64,000 nucleotides of DNA from Nocardioides islandensis (lineage in GTDB: Bacteria > Actinomycetota > Actinomycetes > Propionibacteriales > Nocardioidaceae): contig NZ_JADKPN010000003.1 of assembly GCF_015352455.1 (NCBI RefSeq), positions 240,567 through 304,566 on the forward strand, given 5' to 3'. Both the position numbers and the translations under genes were made by a program. Of this stretch, positions 17,001 through 25,767 are shown in pieces. The notes below the pieces were generated by a model that had not been told where the DNA came from, ran no database searches, and worked only from the letters and a program-made list of their open reading frames with translations. Position 1 is the first letter of the stretch. Each line of letters begins with the position of its first letter.

Positions 17001-17531
17001 GTGAGCACGCCATCGACCCCGTCGCCGTCTCCGTCGCGACGACGGCGCACCGAACGCGGTGCGTCCGCCGTCGAGTTCGCGTTGGTCGCGCCGCTCCTGA
17101 TCGTGCTTCTCTTCGGCACGATCTCGGCGGGGCTGACGTTCTCCGACCATGTGGCGACGACCAACGCCGCCCGTGAGGGCGCCAGGTACGGCGCGGCCGC
17201 CGACGGCGCCCTGGCCACGTGGGGCGCCTCGGTCCAGACCCGCGTGCAGCAGGTGTACTTCAACGCCGCCGGCACGAGCCCCACCGACAACCAGGTGTGC
17301 GCCAAGCTCGTCCAGGCCAACGGCACGGTGATCGCCTCCGACTCCGGGACCGCCTGCGGGACCCAGCCGGCTCTCCCGACCATGACCACCGGCAGCTGTG
17401 CCGTGGTGGTCTGGATGTCGAAGCCGGGGGTCATCCGTCTCGGGGTCTTCCCCGACCTCAACATGACCCTCCACGCCGACTCCGTGTCCTTCTACGGGCG
17501 CACCCTGGACACCCGATGCACCGCAAAGTGA
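17001..17531 (+). CDS. TadE-like pseudopilin-type surface protein
   Basis: 176 aa from GTG 17001, preceded by CGGAGG at 16991-16996. After a Ser/Thr/Arg-rich N-terminus comes ERGASAVEFALVAP followed by a hydrophobic stretch (LLIVLLFGTISAGLTF). This is the TadE/TadG N-terminal signature, with Glu at +5 as in type IV pilin-like prepilins. A short helix (VATTNAAREGARYGA) follows, then a Thr/Ala-rich external region with three cysteines. TadE-like proteins are minor pseudopilins of Flp/tight-adherence pili, but no TadA ATPase, TadB/C or Flp pilin is in the window. The stop overlaps the next gene by 16 bases. Confidence 0.85.
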   Translation: MSTPSTPSPSPSRRRRTERGASAVEFALVAPLLIVLLFGTISAGLTFSDHVATTNAAREGARYGAAADGALATWGASVQTRVQQVYFNAAGTSPTDNQVCAKLVQANGTVIASDSGTACGTQPALPTMTTGSCAVVVWMSKPGVIRLGVFPDLNMTLHADSVSFYGRTLDTRCTAK

Positions 17532-19582
17532 CGGTGCGGCAGCGTCCGGAGCGGCGTCGGGACGAGCGCGGCGCCGTGGCGATCATGATCGCTTTCACGC
17601 TCACGGCCATCTGCGTGGTCACGGCGATGGTCATGGACTTCGGCCTGGTGCGCCTGGACCGTCAGGTCGACCGTTCGGCCGCGGACTCCGCGACGCTGGC
17701 CGGGCTGCACGGACTCAACAAGGACGACGGCATCCCGCACTCGTACGTCGGTGTCTGTGCTGCCGTGCGCTACCTGAAGGCGAACGACCCGCGCTTCGTG
17801 GGCATCAACGAGGCCACCGGTTGGAAGGACGGGAACAACGCCGCGACAGGCAACGGGTGCTCGAGCACCGCCCTCACCCTGAAGTCGTGCAAGCCGGCCG
17901 ACAAGTCGACGTGGGCCAAGTGGCACTGGGCCGGGTCGACCGGGGACCTCAGCATGGACGTGACGATCCAGAGCGGGTTCAGCTTCGCCACGGCTCCCGC
18001 ACTCCCCGAGGACAGCCTCGCCGCGTCCTCCTCGGACACCACGGACACCACCAAGCGCTACTGCGACACGCTCGCCGTGACGATCGGGCAGAGCCGGAAG
18101 CCCGGGCTGGGCAGCCTCGCGACGTCGTCGCGCCTCAGCACGGTCGTGCGCAGCGTCGGTCGGGTCAAGACCGTGCCGGGCAGCAGTGCACCAGCCATGT
18201 TGCTGCTCAAGCGGACCGGCTGCCCCGCTCTCCGGACAGGCAACAGCGGAAGCGGGTCGGGCACCTTCATCCACGTCCTCGGCGCCATCACCTCCACCGG
18301 GCTGGCGCAAGCCGGAAGCATCCACGCCGACAGCGACGGCACCGGTTGCACCGGCGGCAGCAACAGCAACATCTTCATCGGCGCCCAGGACAGCGGCATC
18401 GTCGCCTACGCCGCGCCGCTGGTCAGCAACCCGACGGCGCCCGACCCGACCAAGCCCGGCCTGGTCACGTCGTACGCCGCGGCCACAGGGGCCAACCAGG
18501 GTGTCGTGCGCGACCAGCTCGACTACGTGTACGGCAGCACCGCCCTGACCTCGGGTGGCACCCGCAACGAGGTCAGCGCCCGTCCACTGATCACCCGCAA
18601 GCTCATCGACGACCGCTACTTCACCGGCGTCAAGGCAGCCATCACCGCGGCGGCACCGATCTTCTCGGCACCGGCAGCGCCGGCCGGCTTCAACAAGACG
18701 CTCAACAACTGCACTCCCACCGCAGCCCAGGTCGCGTCCATCACGTCCGCAGACACGCTCTACGTGAACTGCACCGCCAACAACGGGTTCCAGGCCTCCG
18801 GCATCACCATCAACGCCAACGCGGTGTACTTCAACGGCACGGTCAACCCCTCCGGGACGTTGAAGATGCCCAATGCGACGAAGGTGTACATCGGCAACCA
18901 GGGCAACAAGACGAACGCGCTGGCCATCGGCAACGGTGCGTCGTTCGAGATGAACAACTCCGCGGCCAACATGTCCGGGACCCTGTGCAGCACCGCGGTC
19001 AACGCGGGGCTCACCAAGGGCACCCTGTTCATCCGGACGGGCTCGATCGCGGAGTCGAACGGCGGCATGTTGCGTCTGTGCCGCACCACGGCGTTCATGC
19101 TGGGCGGTCAGAGCGACGGGTGTGTCCCCGCGACCTCCGGCAACGCTCCCACCACCACCCCGTGCGCCGGGACGCTCGGCACCGGCCAGTTCACCCAGAC
19201 CGGCGGCGACATCGACTGGACGGCTCCGAACTCGCTCGACCAGACCCTCGACACCACGACGAACACATCGCTCCCCGCTGCCGTGACGGCATGGGCCGAC
19301 CCGAACGGCCCGGAGGACCTGGCGCTCTGGAGCGAGAGCGCGACCAACACGAGCCAGACCTACAACATGAACGGAGGTGGCATCTTCAACGTGCGCGGCG
19401 TGTTCATGGTGCCGAACGCCGACCCCTTCAAGATCAGCGGTGGCGCCGGCATGAACCTCACCAACGCCCAGTACATCGTCACCAGCATCGAGCTCAACGG
19501 TGGCACCCAGATCACCATGAAGGTGGACCCCAACTCCGCCGTCACCCTCCCCGACCTCGACCTGGTCGGCCTGATCCGTTAG
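17516..19582 (+). CDS. TadG-like surface protein with DUF7305-type C-terminus
   Basis: 688 aa from ATG 17516. The N-terminus RRDERGAVAIMIAFTLTAI then a TM and VMDFGLVRLDRQVDRSAADS ATLAGLHG form the Flp pilus-assembly TadG-like N-terminal region. The rest is a large extracytoplasmic region rich in Asn, Thr, Gly and Ala. The segment near 400-510 (ITINANAVYFNGTVNPSG, VYIGNQGNKTNALAIGNG, SFEMNNSAANMSG) looks like stacked beta strands of a beta-helix, similar to domains appended to such proteins in actinobacteria. Several cysteines occur in pairs. The likely role is a surface-exposed, possibly adhesive partner of the preceding TadE. Its codon use is as GC-rich as that of its neighbours. Confidence 0.82.
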   Translation: MHRKVTVRQRPERRRDERGAVAIMIAFTLTAICVVTAMVMDFGLVRLDRQVDRSAADSATLAGLHGLNKDDGIPHSYVGVCAAVRYLKANDPRFVGINEATGWKDGNNAATGNGCSSTALTLKSCKPADKSTWAKWHWAGSTGDLSMDVTIQSGFSFATAPALPEDSLAASSSDTTDTTKRYCDTLAVTIGQSRKPGLGSLATSSRLSTVVRSVGRVKTVPGSSAPAMLLLKRTGCPALRTGNSGSGSGTFIHVLGAITSTGLAQAGSIHADSDGTGCTGGSNSNIFIGAQDSGIVAYAAPLVSNPTAPDPTKPGLVTSYAAATGANQGVVRDQLDYVYGSTALTSGGTRNEVSARPLITRKLIDDRYFTGVKAAITAAAPIFSAPAAPAGFNKTLNNCTPTAAQVASITSADTLYVNCTANNGFQASGITINANAVYFNGTVNPSGTLKMPNATKVYIGNQGNKTNALAIGNGASFEMNNSAANMSGTLCSTAVNAGLTKGTLFIRTGSIAESNGGMLRLCRTTAFMLGGQSDGCVPATSGNAPTTTPCAGTLGTGQFTQTGGDIDWTAPNSLDQTLDTTTNTSLPAAVTAWADPNGPEDLALWSESATNTSQTYNMNGGGIFNVRGVFMVPNADPFKISGGAGMNLTNAQYIVTSIELNGGTQITMKVDPNSAVTLPDLDLVGLIR

Positions 19583-19610
19583 GAGCAGCGCGCTGAGCCT
19601 GCGTAGATCG

Positions 19611-19618
19611 GTCTAGAC
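19611..19618. promoter_or_regulatory. GTCTAGAC palindrome upstream of second tad module
   Basis: Identical octamer to 16885-16892, 122 bases before the TadE-like start at 19733. The surrounding 150-base gap (19583-19732) also holds an unusually AT-rich patch, CGTTTACTTTTCC, at about 19626-19638, which may be part of a promoter. Confidence 0.4.
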
Positions 19619-19732
19619 AGAGAGTCGTTTACTTTTCCCGAACCACGGGCGCCTACTGCACACTCGACCTAGCATTCGACCACCGCGTCCCTGTCCCCTG
19701 GGGCGCCACGGCCGTCGGGGCTCGGAGGAAAC

Positions 19733-20209
19733 GTGGTAGCGCGACTCATCAGATCACGACGTCGGAACGAGCGTGCCGCCGTGGTGGTGGAGTTCGCCCT
19801 CGTCATGCCGATCTTCCTGATCCTGGTGTTCGGGGTGATCCAGTACGGCTTGTACTTCTTCGCCATGCAGTCCGGCGCCAACGCAGTCGGTGAGGTCGTG
19901 CGGCGGATGAGTGTCGGGGACTGCCAGGGCGCGGGCACAGCCCAGACCCTGGTCTACAAGCGCCTCGGCTCGGCGACGTCGGCCAAGACTGCCTCGGGAG
20001 TGACCGTGACGCAGTCCTACACGAAGGACGACGGCACGACGCCCGCTTCGTCGCCGGGTGAGATCGGCGGCACTGTGATGCTGACGGCGACCTTCCCGAC
20101 CGTCAACCTGCACTTCCCCTTCATCCCCGTCCCGAACAGCGGCAACGTCACGCGCTCGGCGACGGCACGGATTGAAGACATCACAGCGATCACCGGAGGT
20201 TGCTCGTGA
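19733..20209 (+). CDS. TadE-like pseudopilin-type surface protein (second module)
   Basis: 158 aa from a GTG preceded by GGAGGAA. N-terminal RRRNERAAVVVEFALVMPIF followed by LILVFGVIQYGLYFF is a textbook TadE signature. A polar helix (QSGANAVGEVVRRMS) and an extracytoplasmic domain follow, with cysteines at DCQG and at the C-terminal GGCS. It reads like a diverged duplicate of the 17001 gene, but with a different mature part. The last 4 bases overlap the start of the next gene. Confidence 0.85.
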   Translation: MVARLIRSRRRNERAAVVVEFALVMPIFLILVFGVIQYGLYFFAMQSGANAVGEVVRRMSVGDCQGAGTAQTLVYKRLGSATSAKTASGVTVTQSYTKDDGTTPASSPGEIGGTVMLTATFPTVNLHFPFIPVPNSGNVTRSATARIEDITAITGGCS

Positions 20210-22026
20210 AGCGCGGACGCGACGAGGCCGGTGCCATCGCCGTCGTCACGGCGCTCATGGCGACCATGCTGCTGATCGTGTCGGCCCTGGCCGTGGACCT
20301 GGGCAACACCTACGCCCACAAGCGTGATCGCCAGAAGGACTCGGACCTGGCCACACTCGCGGGCGCCGGCGTCGCCGGCAAGAACCTTCCCGCCACCAGC
20401 GGGGGAGCGTGCGCCACGGCCGAGTACACCGGACCCAGGGCCAGCGCTGGGGACCAGGCCGTCAAGGACGTCGCGACGTACTTGACCAAGCAGCTGGGAA
20501 CGAACATCACGGCGGCCCAGCTGACCGACTGCAAGGTGACGTCGAACGGCGAGGTCTTCTACGGGGTCCCCAAGAAGAACACCACGGGCTCGTGGTCGCT
20601 CACGGCGAACAAGAACCAGCTGTCTCTCGTCTCTCCTCCGGACCACGTCGACTTCGGTCTCGCCAACGTCTTCGGCTTCAGCGGCACCGACGTGAACGGC
20701 GTGTCGACCGTCGAGATCCGCTCGCCGAAGTTCTCGACCCTTCCCTTCTACGCCTTCGACGGCTGTGACTACGGGCCGCAGACCCTCCAGCAGCCGAACA
20801 ACGGGCAGTCGGCCACCCTCATCAACCTGTACGCCGGCACCGAACCGTCCCCGGCCAACCAGAACAACGCCACGCTGACGTCGGTGACGCCGAACGCCTA
20901 CCCCGCCGGCACCGCTACGGGCACGTTGCAGCCGATCGACATCGCCGGCACCAACTTCACGGGCGTGACCGACGTCGGCTTCTTCGAGTCCGGCAACGCG
21001 GTGCCCGGACCGGTCCCGGTCAGCGCCAACGCGACCAGCACGCCGTTCACGATCAACGCCGCCGGCACCCAGATCCACTTCAACGACCTCCCTGACGCGA
21101 CCCGCGGCGTCACCGGTGTCCAGCAGTTCTGGTACATCCGCGTGAAGAAGAACAACCAGTGGTCGGCCGTGTACATCGGCAACGGCCCCAACCCGACCCT
21201 GAACGCGCCGAAGCTGACGATCGGCACGCCGCCGCTGCTGTGCGGGCAGGGTTCGTCGACGGGCAACTTCGGCACCCTGCTCCTCTCGCACGCGCCGTAC
21301 AGCGGGTGGGACGACGTCGGTGCCGCCAACGTCGCCCTCGGACTCACCAACACGCTGGCGATCTATCCACCGGGCGGTCCGGCGGACGGCACCTGCTCAT
21401 CCGCCCAGACGACGACGGTGCTCTGGCCGACGGACGGCACGAACTGTGTCGACACCGACACCGGCATGTCGGCGAAGGTCGCGACCGGTGGCTTCCTCGG
21501 CAAGGGATCGTCCGCGGTGGCGGGCAACCAGTACCTGTTGAAGCCGCGGAACTTGACCAAGTGCGCGAACGGATACACCGCCGAGGCGACGACGGTGCAG
21601 TACACCCAGACGATCAACAACGACGTGCTGACGTGCTTCTTCACCGACAACTCGACCCAGATCGCCGATGTCATCGACGAGAACTATCCGGGGCCGCCGC
21701 TCATCTCCGCGTCGATCTACGACTCGCCGCGGTTCGGTTACGTCCCCGTTCTCAAGATCCAGCCGGCGCCGGGCGGCAGCAACAAGTACCAGATCATCGA
21801 CTTCCGACCCTGCTTCATCACCGACCAGCCACCGTCGGCCATCAAGGGAGACGGACCGCTCTACACGAGCGGGAACTCGATCAACGGCATCACCACGGAC
21901 AACAACGGGGTGAAGTCGGTCCAGGTCATCTTCCTCGACGCGGACGCGCTGCCCAACCCGCCGGTCAAGAACGGAACCGTCAACTACACGGGTTCCGGCC
22001 AGAAGATCCCACTTCTCGTCAACTGA
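20206..22026 (+). CDS. TadG-like large surface protein (second module)
   Basis: 606 aa from GTG 20206, six bases after GGAGG; a TTG at 20200 is an alternative. The N-terminus RDEAGAIAVVTALMATML then LIVSALAVDLGNTYAHKRD and QKDSDLATLAGAG is TadG-like. The long exterior has an IPT/TIG-like segment (NATLTSVTPNAYPAG, then IDIAGTNFTGVTDVGFF, and WYIRVKKNNQWSAV) around residues 225-330. Cysteine-containing loops lie further on (DGCDYG, LLCGQGSS, TCFFTD, FRPCF). The combination of a membrane anchor and an Ig-like fold suggests surface display. Linked to TadE by a 4-base overlap. Confidence 0.8.
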   Translation: MKRGRDEAGAIAVVTALMATMLLIVSALAVDLGNTYAHKRDRQKDSDLATLAGAGVAGKNLPATSGGACATAEYTGPRASAGDQAVKDVATYLTKQLGTNITAAQLTDCKVTSNGEVFYGVPKKNTTGSWSLTANKNQLSLVSPPDHVDFGLANVFGFSGTDVNGVSTVEIRSPKFSTLPFYAFDGCDYGPQTLQQPNNGQSATLINLYAGTEPSPANQNNATLTSVTPNAYPAGTATGTLQPIDIAGTNFTGVTDVGFFESGNAVPGPVPVSANATSTPFTINAAGTQIHFNDLPDATRGVTGVQQFWYIRVKKNNQWSAVYIGNGPNPTLNAPKLTIGTPPLLCGQGSSTGNFGTLLLSHAPYSGWDDVGAANVALGLTNTLAIYPPGGPADGTCSSAQTTTVLWPTDGTNCVDTDTGMSAKVATGGFLGKGSSAVAGNQYLLKPRNLTKCANGYTAEATTVQYTQTINNDVLTCFFTDNSTQIADVIDENYPGPPLISASIYDSPRFGYVPVLKIQPAPGGSNKYQIIDFRPCFITDQPPSAIKGDGPLYTSGNSINGITTDNNGVKSVQVIFLDADALPNPPVKNGTVNYTGSGQKIPLLVN

Positions 22027-22069
22027 GTCGGCCGTTCGCGTCGGCGCCGAGCCTGACCGGATGACCTGA

Positions 22070-22086
22070 CGGGAGTGACTCTCCCG
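22070..22086 (+). terminator. Short hairpin after the tad module
   Basis: CGGGAG (22070-22075) pairs with CTCCCG (22081-22086) around a 5-base loop, 43 bases after the TadG-like stop. The stem is only 6 bp and no T-run follows, so its terminator role is weakly supported. Confidence 0.3.
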
Positions 22087-22164
22087 GGGCCCACTTTCCG
22101 TCCGCACACGGTCTTCCCGCACCCCTTCTCCCCAGTCGTCGCGGCTCCGGCGCCTCGTCGTCGG

Positions 22165-22192
22165 TCCTCTCGCGCAGGCTGCGTCGAGAGGA
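22165..22192 (+). promoter_or_regulatory. Hairpin overlapping the yraN ribosome-binding site
   Basis: TCCTCTCG (22165-22172) is the exact complement of CGAGAGGA (22185-22192), with a 12-base loop. The right arm contains part of the GAGAGGAGGA ribosome site for the ATG at 22201. Folding would mask the site. Whether it matters in the cell is unknown. Confidence 0.4.
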
Positions 22193-22200
22193 GGACAGCC

Positions 22201-22572
22201 ATGGACGACGGGACCGACCGGACCAAGCAGGGACTGGGCAGGTACGGCGAGACGCTCGCCGCGCGCGAGCTCACCGACGCGGGGATGGTGCTGCTCGAGC
22301 GCAACTGGCGCTCGTCGTCGGGCGAGATCGACCTGCTGCTGCGCGACGGCGACGTGCTGGTGGTGTGCGAGGTGAAGACGCGGACGACCGACGCCTGCGG
22401 GCTCCCGCACGAGGCCGTGGACGACGCGAAGGTCGCCCGCCTGCGCCGGGTGGCCGACGAGTGGCTGGGCGCCCACGTGGCCGCACCGCGGGAGGTACGG
22501 GTGGATCTCGTCGCCGTCATCCGGCCGCCCAAGGGGCCGTCCGTCGTCGAGCACGTGCGGGGGATCGGCTGA
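22201..22572 (+). CDS. YraN family (UPF0102) endonuclease-like protein
   Basis: 123 aa from ATG 22201 with a strong ribosome site. LGRYGETLAARELTDAGM, then NWRSSSGEIDLLLRDGDVLV and VCEVKTRT show the restriction-endonuclease-like fold: Glu and Asp of GEIDL and the E-x-K of CEVKTR form a PD-(D/E)xK-type site. Members of this family are commonly found next to yifB/comM and dprA, as here, but their role is unsettled (recombination or transformation have been suggested). The stop TGA overlaps the next ATG by one base. Confidence 0.92.
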   Translation: MDDGTDRTKQGLGRYGETLAARELTDAGMVLLERNWRSSSGEIDLLLRDGDVLVVCEVKTRTTDACGLPHEAVDDAKVARLRRVADEWLGAHVAAPREVRVDLVAVIRPPKGPSVVEHVRGIG

Positions 22573-24158
22573 TGCCGGTCGCGACGACGTACACCACCTG
22601 GCTCCAGGGCGTCACCGGCCACCTCATCGAGGTGCAGGCCGACGTCTCCAGCGGGGTCGTGGCGACCACCGTCGTGGGCCGCGCCGACGTGGCCATCAAC
22701 GAGGCGCGCGAGCGCTGCCGGATGGCGATCATCAACAGCGGCCTCCAGTGGCCGGCCAGCAAGCGCATCACGATCCTGCTGTCACCGGCCGACCTGGCCA
22801 AGCGCGGCACCCACTTCGACCTGGCTATGGCCGTCGCCGTGCTCGCCGCCCAGGGCAAGGTCGTCGGCGACCTGAGCCGCGCGCTGTTCATCGGGGAGCT
22901 CACGCTCGCCGGTGGCCTGCGCTCGGTGCCCGGGGTGCTGCCGATGGTGCTGGCCGCCTCCCACCACGGCCTCACGCAGGTGTTCGTGCCCGAGCCCCAG
23001 GTGCGCGAGGCGTCCATGGTGCCGGGTGTGTCCGTCTACGGCCTGCGGTCGCTGGCCCAGGTGGTCGCCCTCATCAACGCCGAGGAGGTGCCCGAGGCGC
23101 CGCCCGTGGCGGGTCCGGCGACCGGGAGCCTGCTCGCCTGGCGCGGGGAGTCGCGCCTCGACGAGCTCGACCTCGCCGACGTCGACGGCATGGCCGACGC
23201 CAAGCTCGCGGTGGAGGTGGCCGCCGCGGGCGGCCACCACCTGATGCTGGTCGGGCCCAAGGGCGCCGGCAAGACGACCCTGGCCGAGAGGCTGCCCGGC
23301 GTGCTGCCCGACCTGACGGCGGAGGAGTCGCTGGAGCTGACGGCGATCCACTCGCTGGCGGGCGCCCTGGCTCCGGGCGACGACCTGATCGTGCGACCAC
23401 CGTTCTTCGCCCCGCACCACGACGCGAGCCGGGTCGGCATCCTCGGCGGCGGCACCGGCCGGGTGCGTCCCGGAGACGTCAGCCGCGCCCACAACGGCGT
23501 GCTCTTCCTCGACGAGTTCCCGCTGTTCCACTCCGACGTGATCGAGGCGCTGCGCCAGCCGCTCGAGAGCGGCGAGGTGACGATCACCCGGGGCGAGGAG
23601 AGCGCGACGTTCCCCGCCCGCGGCCTGGTGGTGATGGCCTGCAACCCGTGCCCGTGCGGCAACTTCCACGCGCATGCCCGGCTCAACCGGTGCGACTGCC
23701 TCGAGTCGGCCCGCCGGTCCTACCGCCGCAAGATCACCGGGCCGATCACCGACCGCGTCGACATCACGAGATACGTCGAGCCCGTCTCTCCCGACGAGCG
23801 CAACGACCTGTTCGCGGTCCGCGAGTCCTCGGAGGTGGTCCGGGCCCGGGTCGCCGCCGCTCGCGAGCGGCAGGCGGTGCGCTACGCGGGCCGCAGCTGG
23901 CGACTCAACTCGCAGGCTCCTGGTCCCGTGCTCCAGCGCGAGTGGCCGCTGGCTCCCGAGCTCCAGCAACGGACCGACGAGGACGTCCGCAAGGGACGGC
24001 TGACGCGTCGCGGAGCCACTCGCGTGCACCGGCTCGCCTGGACGCTCGCCGACCTCGACGAGGTGTCCCAGCCCGGATTCACCCAGCTCGACTGCGCGCT
24101 CCGCCTGCGGTCGGGCGAGCCGCTGCTCGACGCCAGCCTGCGCCGGAGGGCCGGATGA
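22572..24158 (+). CDS. YifB/ComM family AAA+ ATPase (Mg-chelatase-like)
   Basis: 528 aa from ATG 22572. N-terminal Lon-like fold (VVGRADVAINEARERCRMAI), then Walker A GPKGAGKTTLAERL, Walker B VLFLDEF and the sensor region LVVMACNPCPCGNFH with its cysteines. The C-terminal Mg-chelatase helical domain carries RRGATRVHRLAWTLADLD. ComM is a hexameric helicase that drives branch migration during natural transformation; YifB homologues in non-competent bacteria have an uncertain role. It overlaps dprA by 4 bases, consistent with a recombination operon. Confidence 0.94.
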   Translation: MPVATTYTTWLQGVTGHLIEVQADVSSGVVATTVVGRADVAINEARERCRMAIINSGLQWPASKRITILLSPADLAKRGTHFDLAMAVAVLAAQGKVVGDLSRALFIGELTLAGGLRSVPGVLPMVLAASHHGLTQVFVPEPQVREASMVPGVSVYGLRSLAQVVALINAEEVPEAPPVAGPATGSLLAWRGESRLDELDLADVDGMADAKLAVEVAAAGGHHLMLVGPKGAGKTTLAERLPGVLPDLTAEESLELTAIHSLAGALAPGDDLIVRPPFFAPHHDASRVGILGGGTGRVRPGDVSRAHNGVLFLDEFPLFHSDVIEALRQPLESGEVTITRGEESATFPARGLVVMACNPCPCGNFHAHARLNRCDCLESARRSYRRKITGPITDRVDITRYVEPVSPDERNDLFAVRESSEVVRARVAAARERQAVRYAGRSWRLNSQAPGPVLQREWPLAPELQQRTDEDVRKGRLTRRGATRVHRLAWTLADLDEVSQPGFTQLDCALRLRSGEPLLDASLRRRAG

Positions 24159-25363
24159 CCGCGTCCGAGGCCGATCGGCTGGCCCGCGTGGCGCTGGCGT
24201 CCCTCGGCGAGCCGGGTGACCCGCGGATGGCCTCACTGGTCGCCCAGCTCGGGGCCCCTGCCCTGCGTGACCACCTGCTCGAGGCGCCCGACCCCGACCG
24301 CCCGGCCGGTCTCGACGCGGCCGAGCAGCGGATGCGGCGGGATGTGGCCGTCCGCCTCGCGTCCGTCGACCCGGCGCGTGACCTGTCCCGTGCCGAGCGC
24401 CTGGGCATCCGCTTCGTGGTCCCGGGAGGCGACGAGTGGCCCTCGCGGCTGGACGACCTGATGGCGGCCGAGACGCTCCACGAGCGCGGCGGGCCACCCC
24501 TCGGACTATGGGTCAAGGGGCCGATCCGCCTCGACGAGCTCGAGCGGTCGGTGGCGTTCGTGGGCTCGAGGTCCGCCACGACCTACGGCACCTCGGTCGC
24601 GGCCGACCTCGCGGCCGGGGTCGCGCACGCCGGCTACGCCGTCGTCTCGGGCGCCGCCTTCGGCGTCGACCAGGCCGCGCACCGCGGTGCCCTGGCGGCG
24701 GGTGGCCGCACCGTCGCGGTGCTCGCCTGCGGGGTCGACAGGGCGTACCCGACCGCCCACAAGCCCCTGCTCGACCACCTCGGCCGGCACGGCGCCGTGG
24801 TGTCCGAGCTCGCGCCGGGCCGGTCGCCCACGCGCGTCCGGTTCCTCACCCGCAACCGGCTGATCGCCGCACTGACCCGGGGCACCGTCGTGGTCGAGGC
24901 GGCCGTGCGCAGCGGCGCGTTGAACTCCGCCGGCTGGGCCTCCCGGCTGCACCGCCCCCTGATGGGCGTGCCCGGGCCGGTGTCGGTGGCGCAGTCCGAG
25001 GGGGTGCACCACCTGGTCAGGACAGGCGCCGCGACGCTCGTCACGACCGCCGACGAGGTGCTGGAGATGGTCGGGGCCAGTGGGGAGCACCTGGTGACAC
25101 GACCCCGTGGGGCGACCACCGACCGGGACCGGCTTCCCGAGCGTGTCCGCCAGGTGCTGGAGGCGGTCCCGCGGCGCCAGGCCGCCGGCGTCGAGTCCGT
25201 CGCCCGCACCGCCGGCATCCACCTGATCGACACGCAGGCGACACTCAGCCGTCTCGAGCGCCTGGGTTTCGTCGAACAGGTGGCCCACGGCTGGCGACTC
25301 AGGGCGACCAATGCGGGCGTTTCGCCTGCGCAGACAGCAGAAATTCCTACGATGGGACCATGA
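24155..25363 (+). CDS. dprA: DNA-processing protein DprA
   Basis: 402 aa. Rossmann-like DprA core: VAFVGSRSATTYGTSVAADL, YAVVSGAAFGVDQAAHRGAL, VAVLACGVDRAYPTAHKPLL, RFLTRNRLIAALTRGTVVVE and SGALNSAGWA. The C-terminal winged helix (DML1-like) spans about residues 325-385. DprA protects incoming single-stranded DNA and loads RecA. The N-terminal 100 residues form a helical extension. ATGA overlaps link it to yifB before and the unknown gene after. Confidence 0.95.
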   Translation: MTASEADRLARVALASLGEPGDPRMASLVAQLGAPALRDHLLEAPDPDRPAGLDAAEQRMRRDVAVRLASVDPARDLSRAERLGIRFVVPGGDEWPSRLDDLMAAETLHERGGPPLGLWVKGPIRLDELERSVAFVGSRSATTYGTSVAADLAAGVAHAGYAVVSGAAFGVDQAAHRGALAAGGRTVAVLACGVDRAYPTAHKPLLDHLGRHGAVVSELAPGRSPTRVRFLTRNRLIAALTRGTVVVEAAVRSGALNSAGWASRLHRPLMGVPGPVSVAQSEGVHHLVRTGAATLVTTADEVLEMVGASGEHLVTRPRGATTDRDRLPERVRQVLEAVPRRQAAGVESVARTAGIHLIDTQATLSRLERLGFVEQVAHGWRLRATNAGVSPAQTAEIPTMGP

Positions 25364-25767
25364 CCTCATCGCTCTCCCCCCGAGCACGGTCTGAGTACGC
25401 AGCCACCGTGGTCACCCCTGCCTCCTTCGGGCGCCGTCATGGACGGATCTCGCGCGCCTTGGGCAACGTCCGCTCTGCCGTTACCCGGATCCGCCGAAGC
25501 CACTCCAGCGTCGGCACCCTTGCCGTGATCCGCCGCTCGAACGGCGCCTTCGTCGTCAACGTCGACGCCGGCACGCGCGAGCACGCCGACGACCTGCTCC
25601 ACCTGGTCCGCGAGCAGCTGGCGACCATGACCGTCGCCCAGTTCGAGCGGGCGTGGGGCATCGACCGGCAGGTCGACCGGGTCATCCAGCGCCACCTCGA
25701 CGGCGGCGGCGTGGAGCCCGTGGTTGCGCCGATCAGCGGCCGCCGCGCACTACCCTCGGCTGGGTGA
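25360..25767 (+). CDS. Conserved-looking small protein between dprA and xerC, unknown
   Basis: 135 aa. The start ATG overlaps the dprA stop (ATGA), and the stop overlaps the xerC GTG start (GTGA), so it is embedded in the operon. The N-terminal 50 residues are basic ([33 protein letters not shown]). Residues about 52-105 ([23 protein letters not shown]-like [19 protein letters not shown]) look like a small alpha/beta fold. No catalytic motif, cysteine or TM is seen. A nucleic-acid or protein-binding role is only a guess from charge and neighbourhood. Confidence 0.75.
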   Translation: MTSSLSPRARSEYAATVVTPASFGRRHGRISRALGNVRSAVTRIRRSHSSVGTLAVIRRSNGAFVVNVDAGTREHADDLLHLVREQLATMTVAQFERAWGIDRQVDRVIQRHLDGGGVEPVVAPISGRRALPSAG

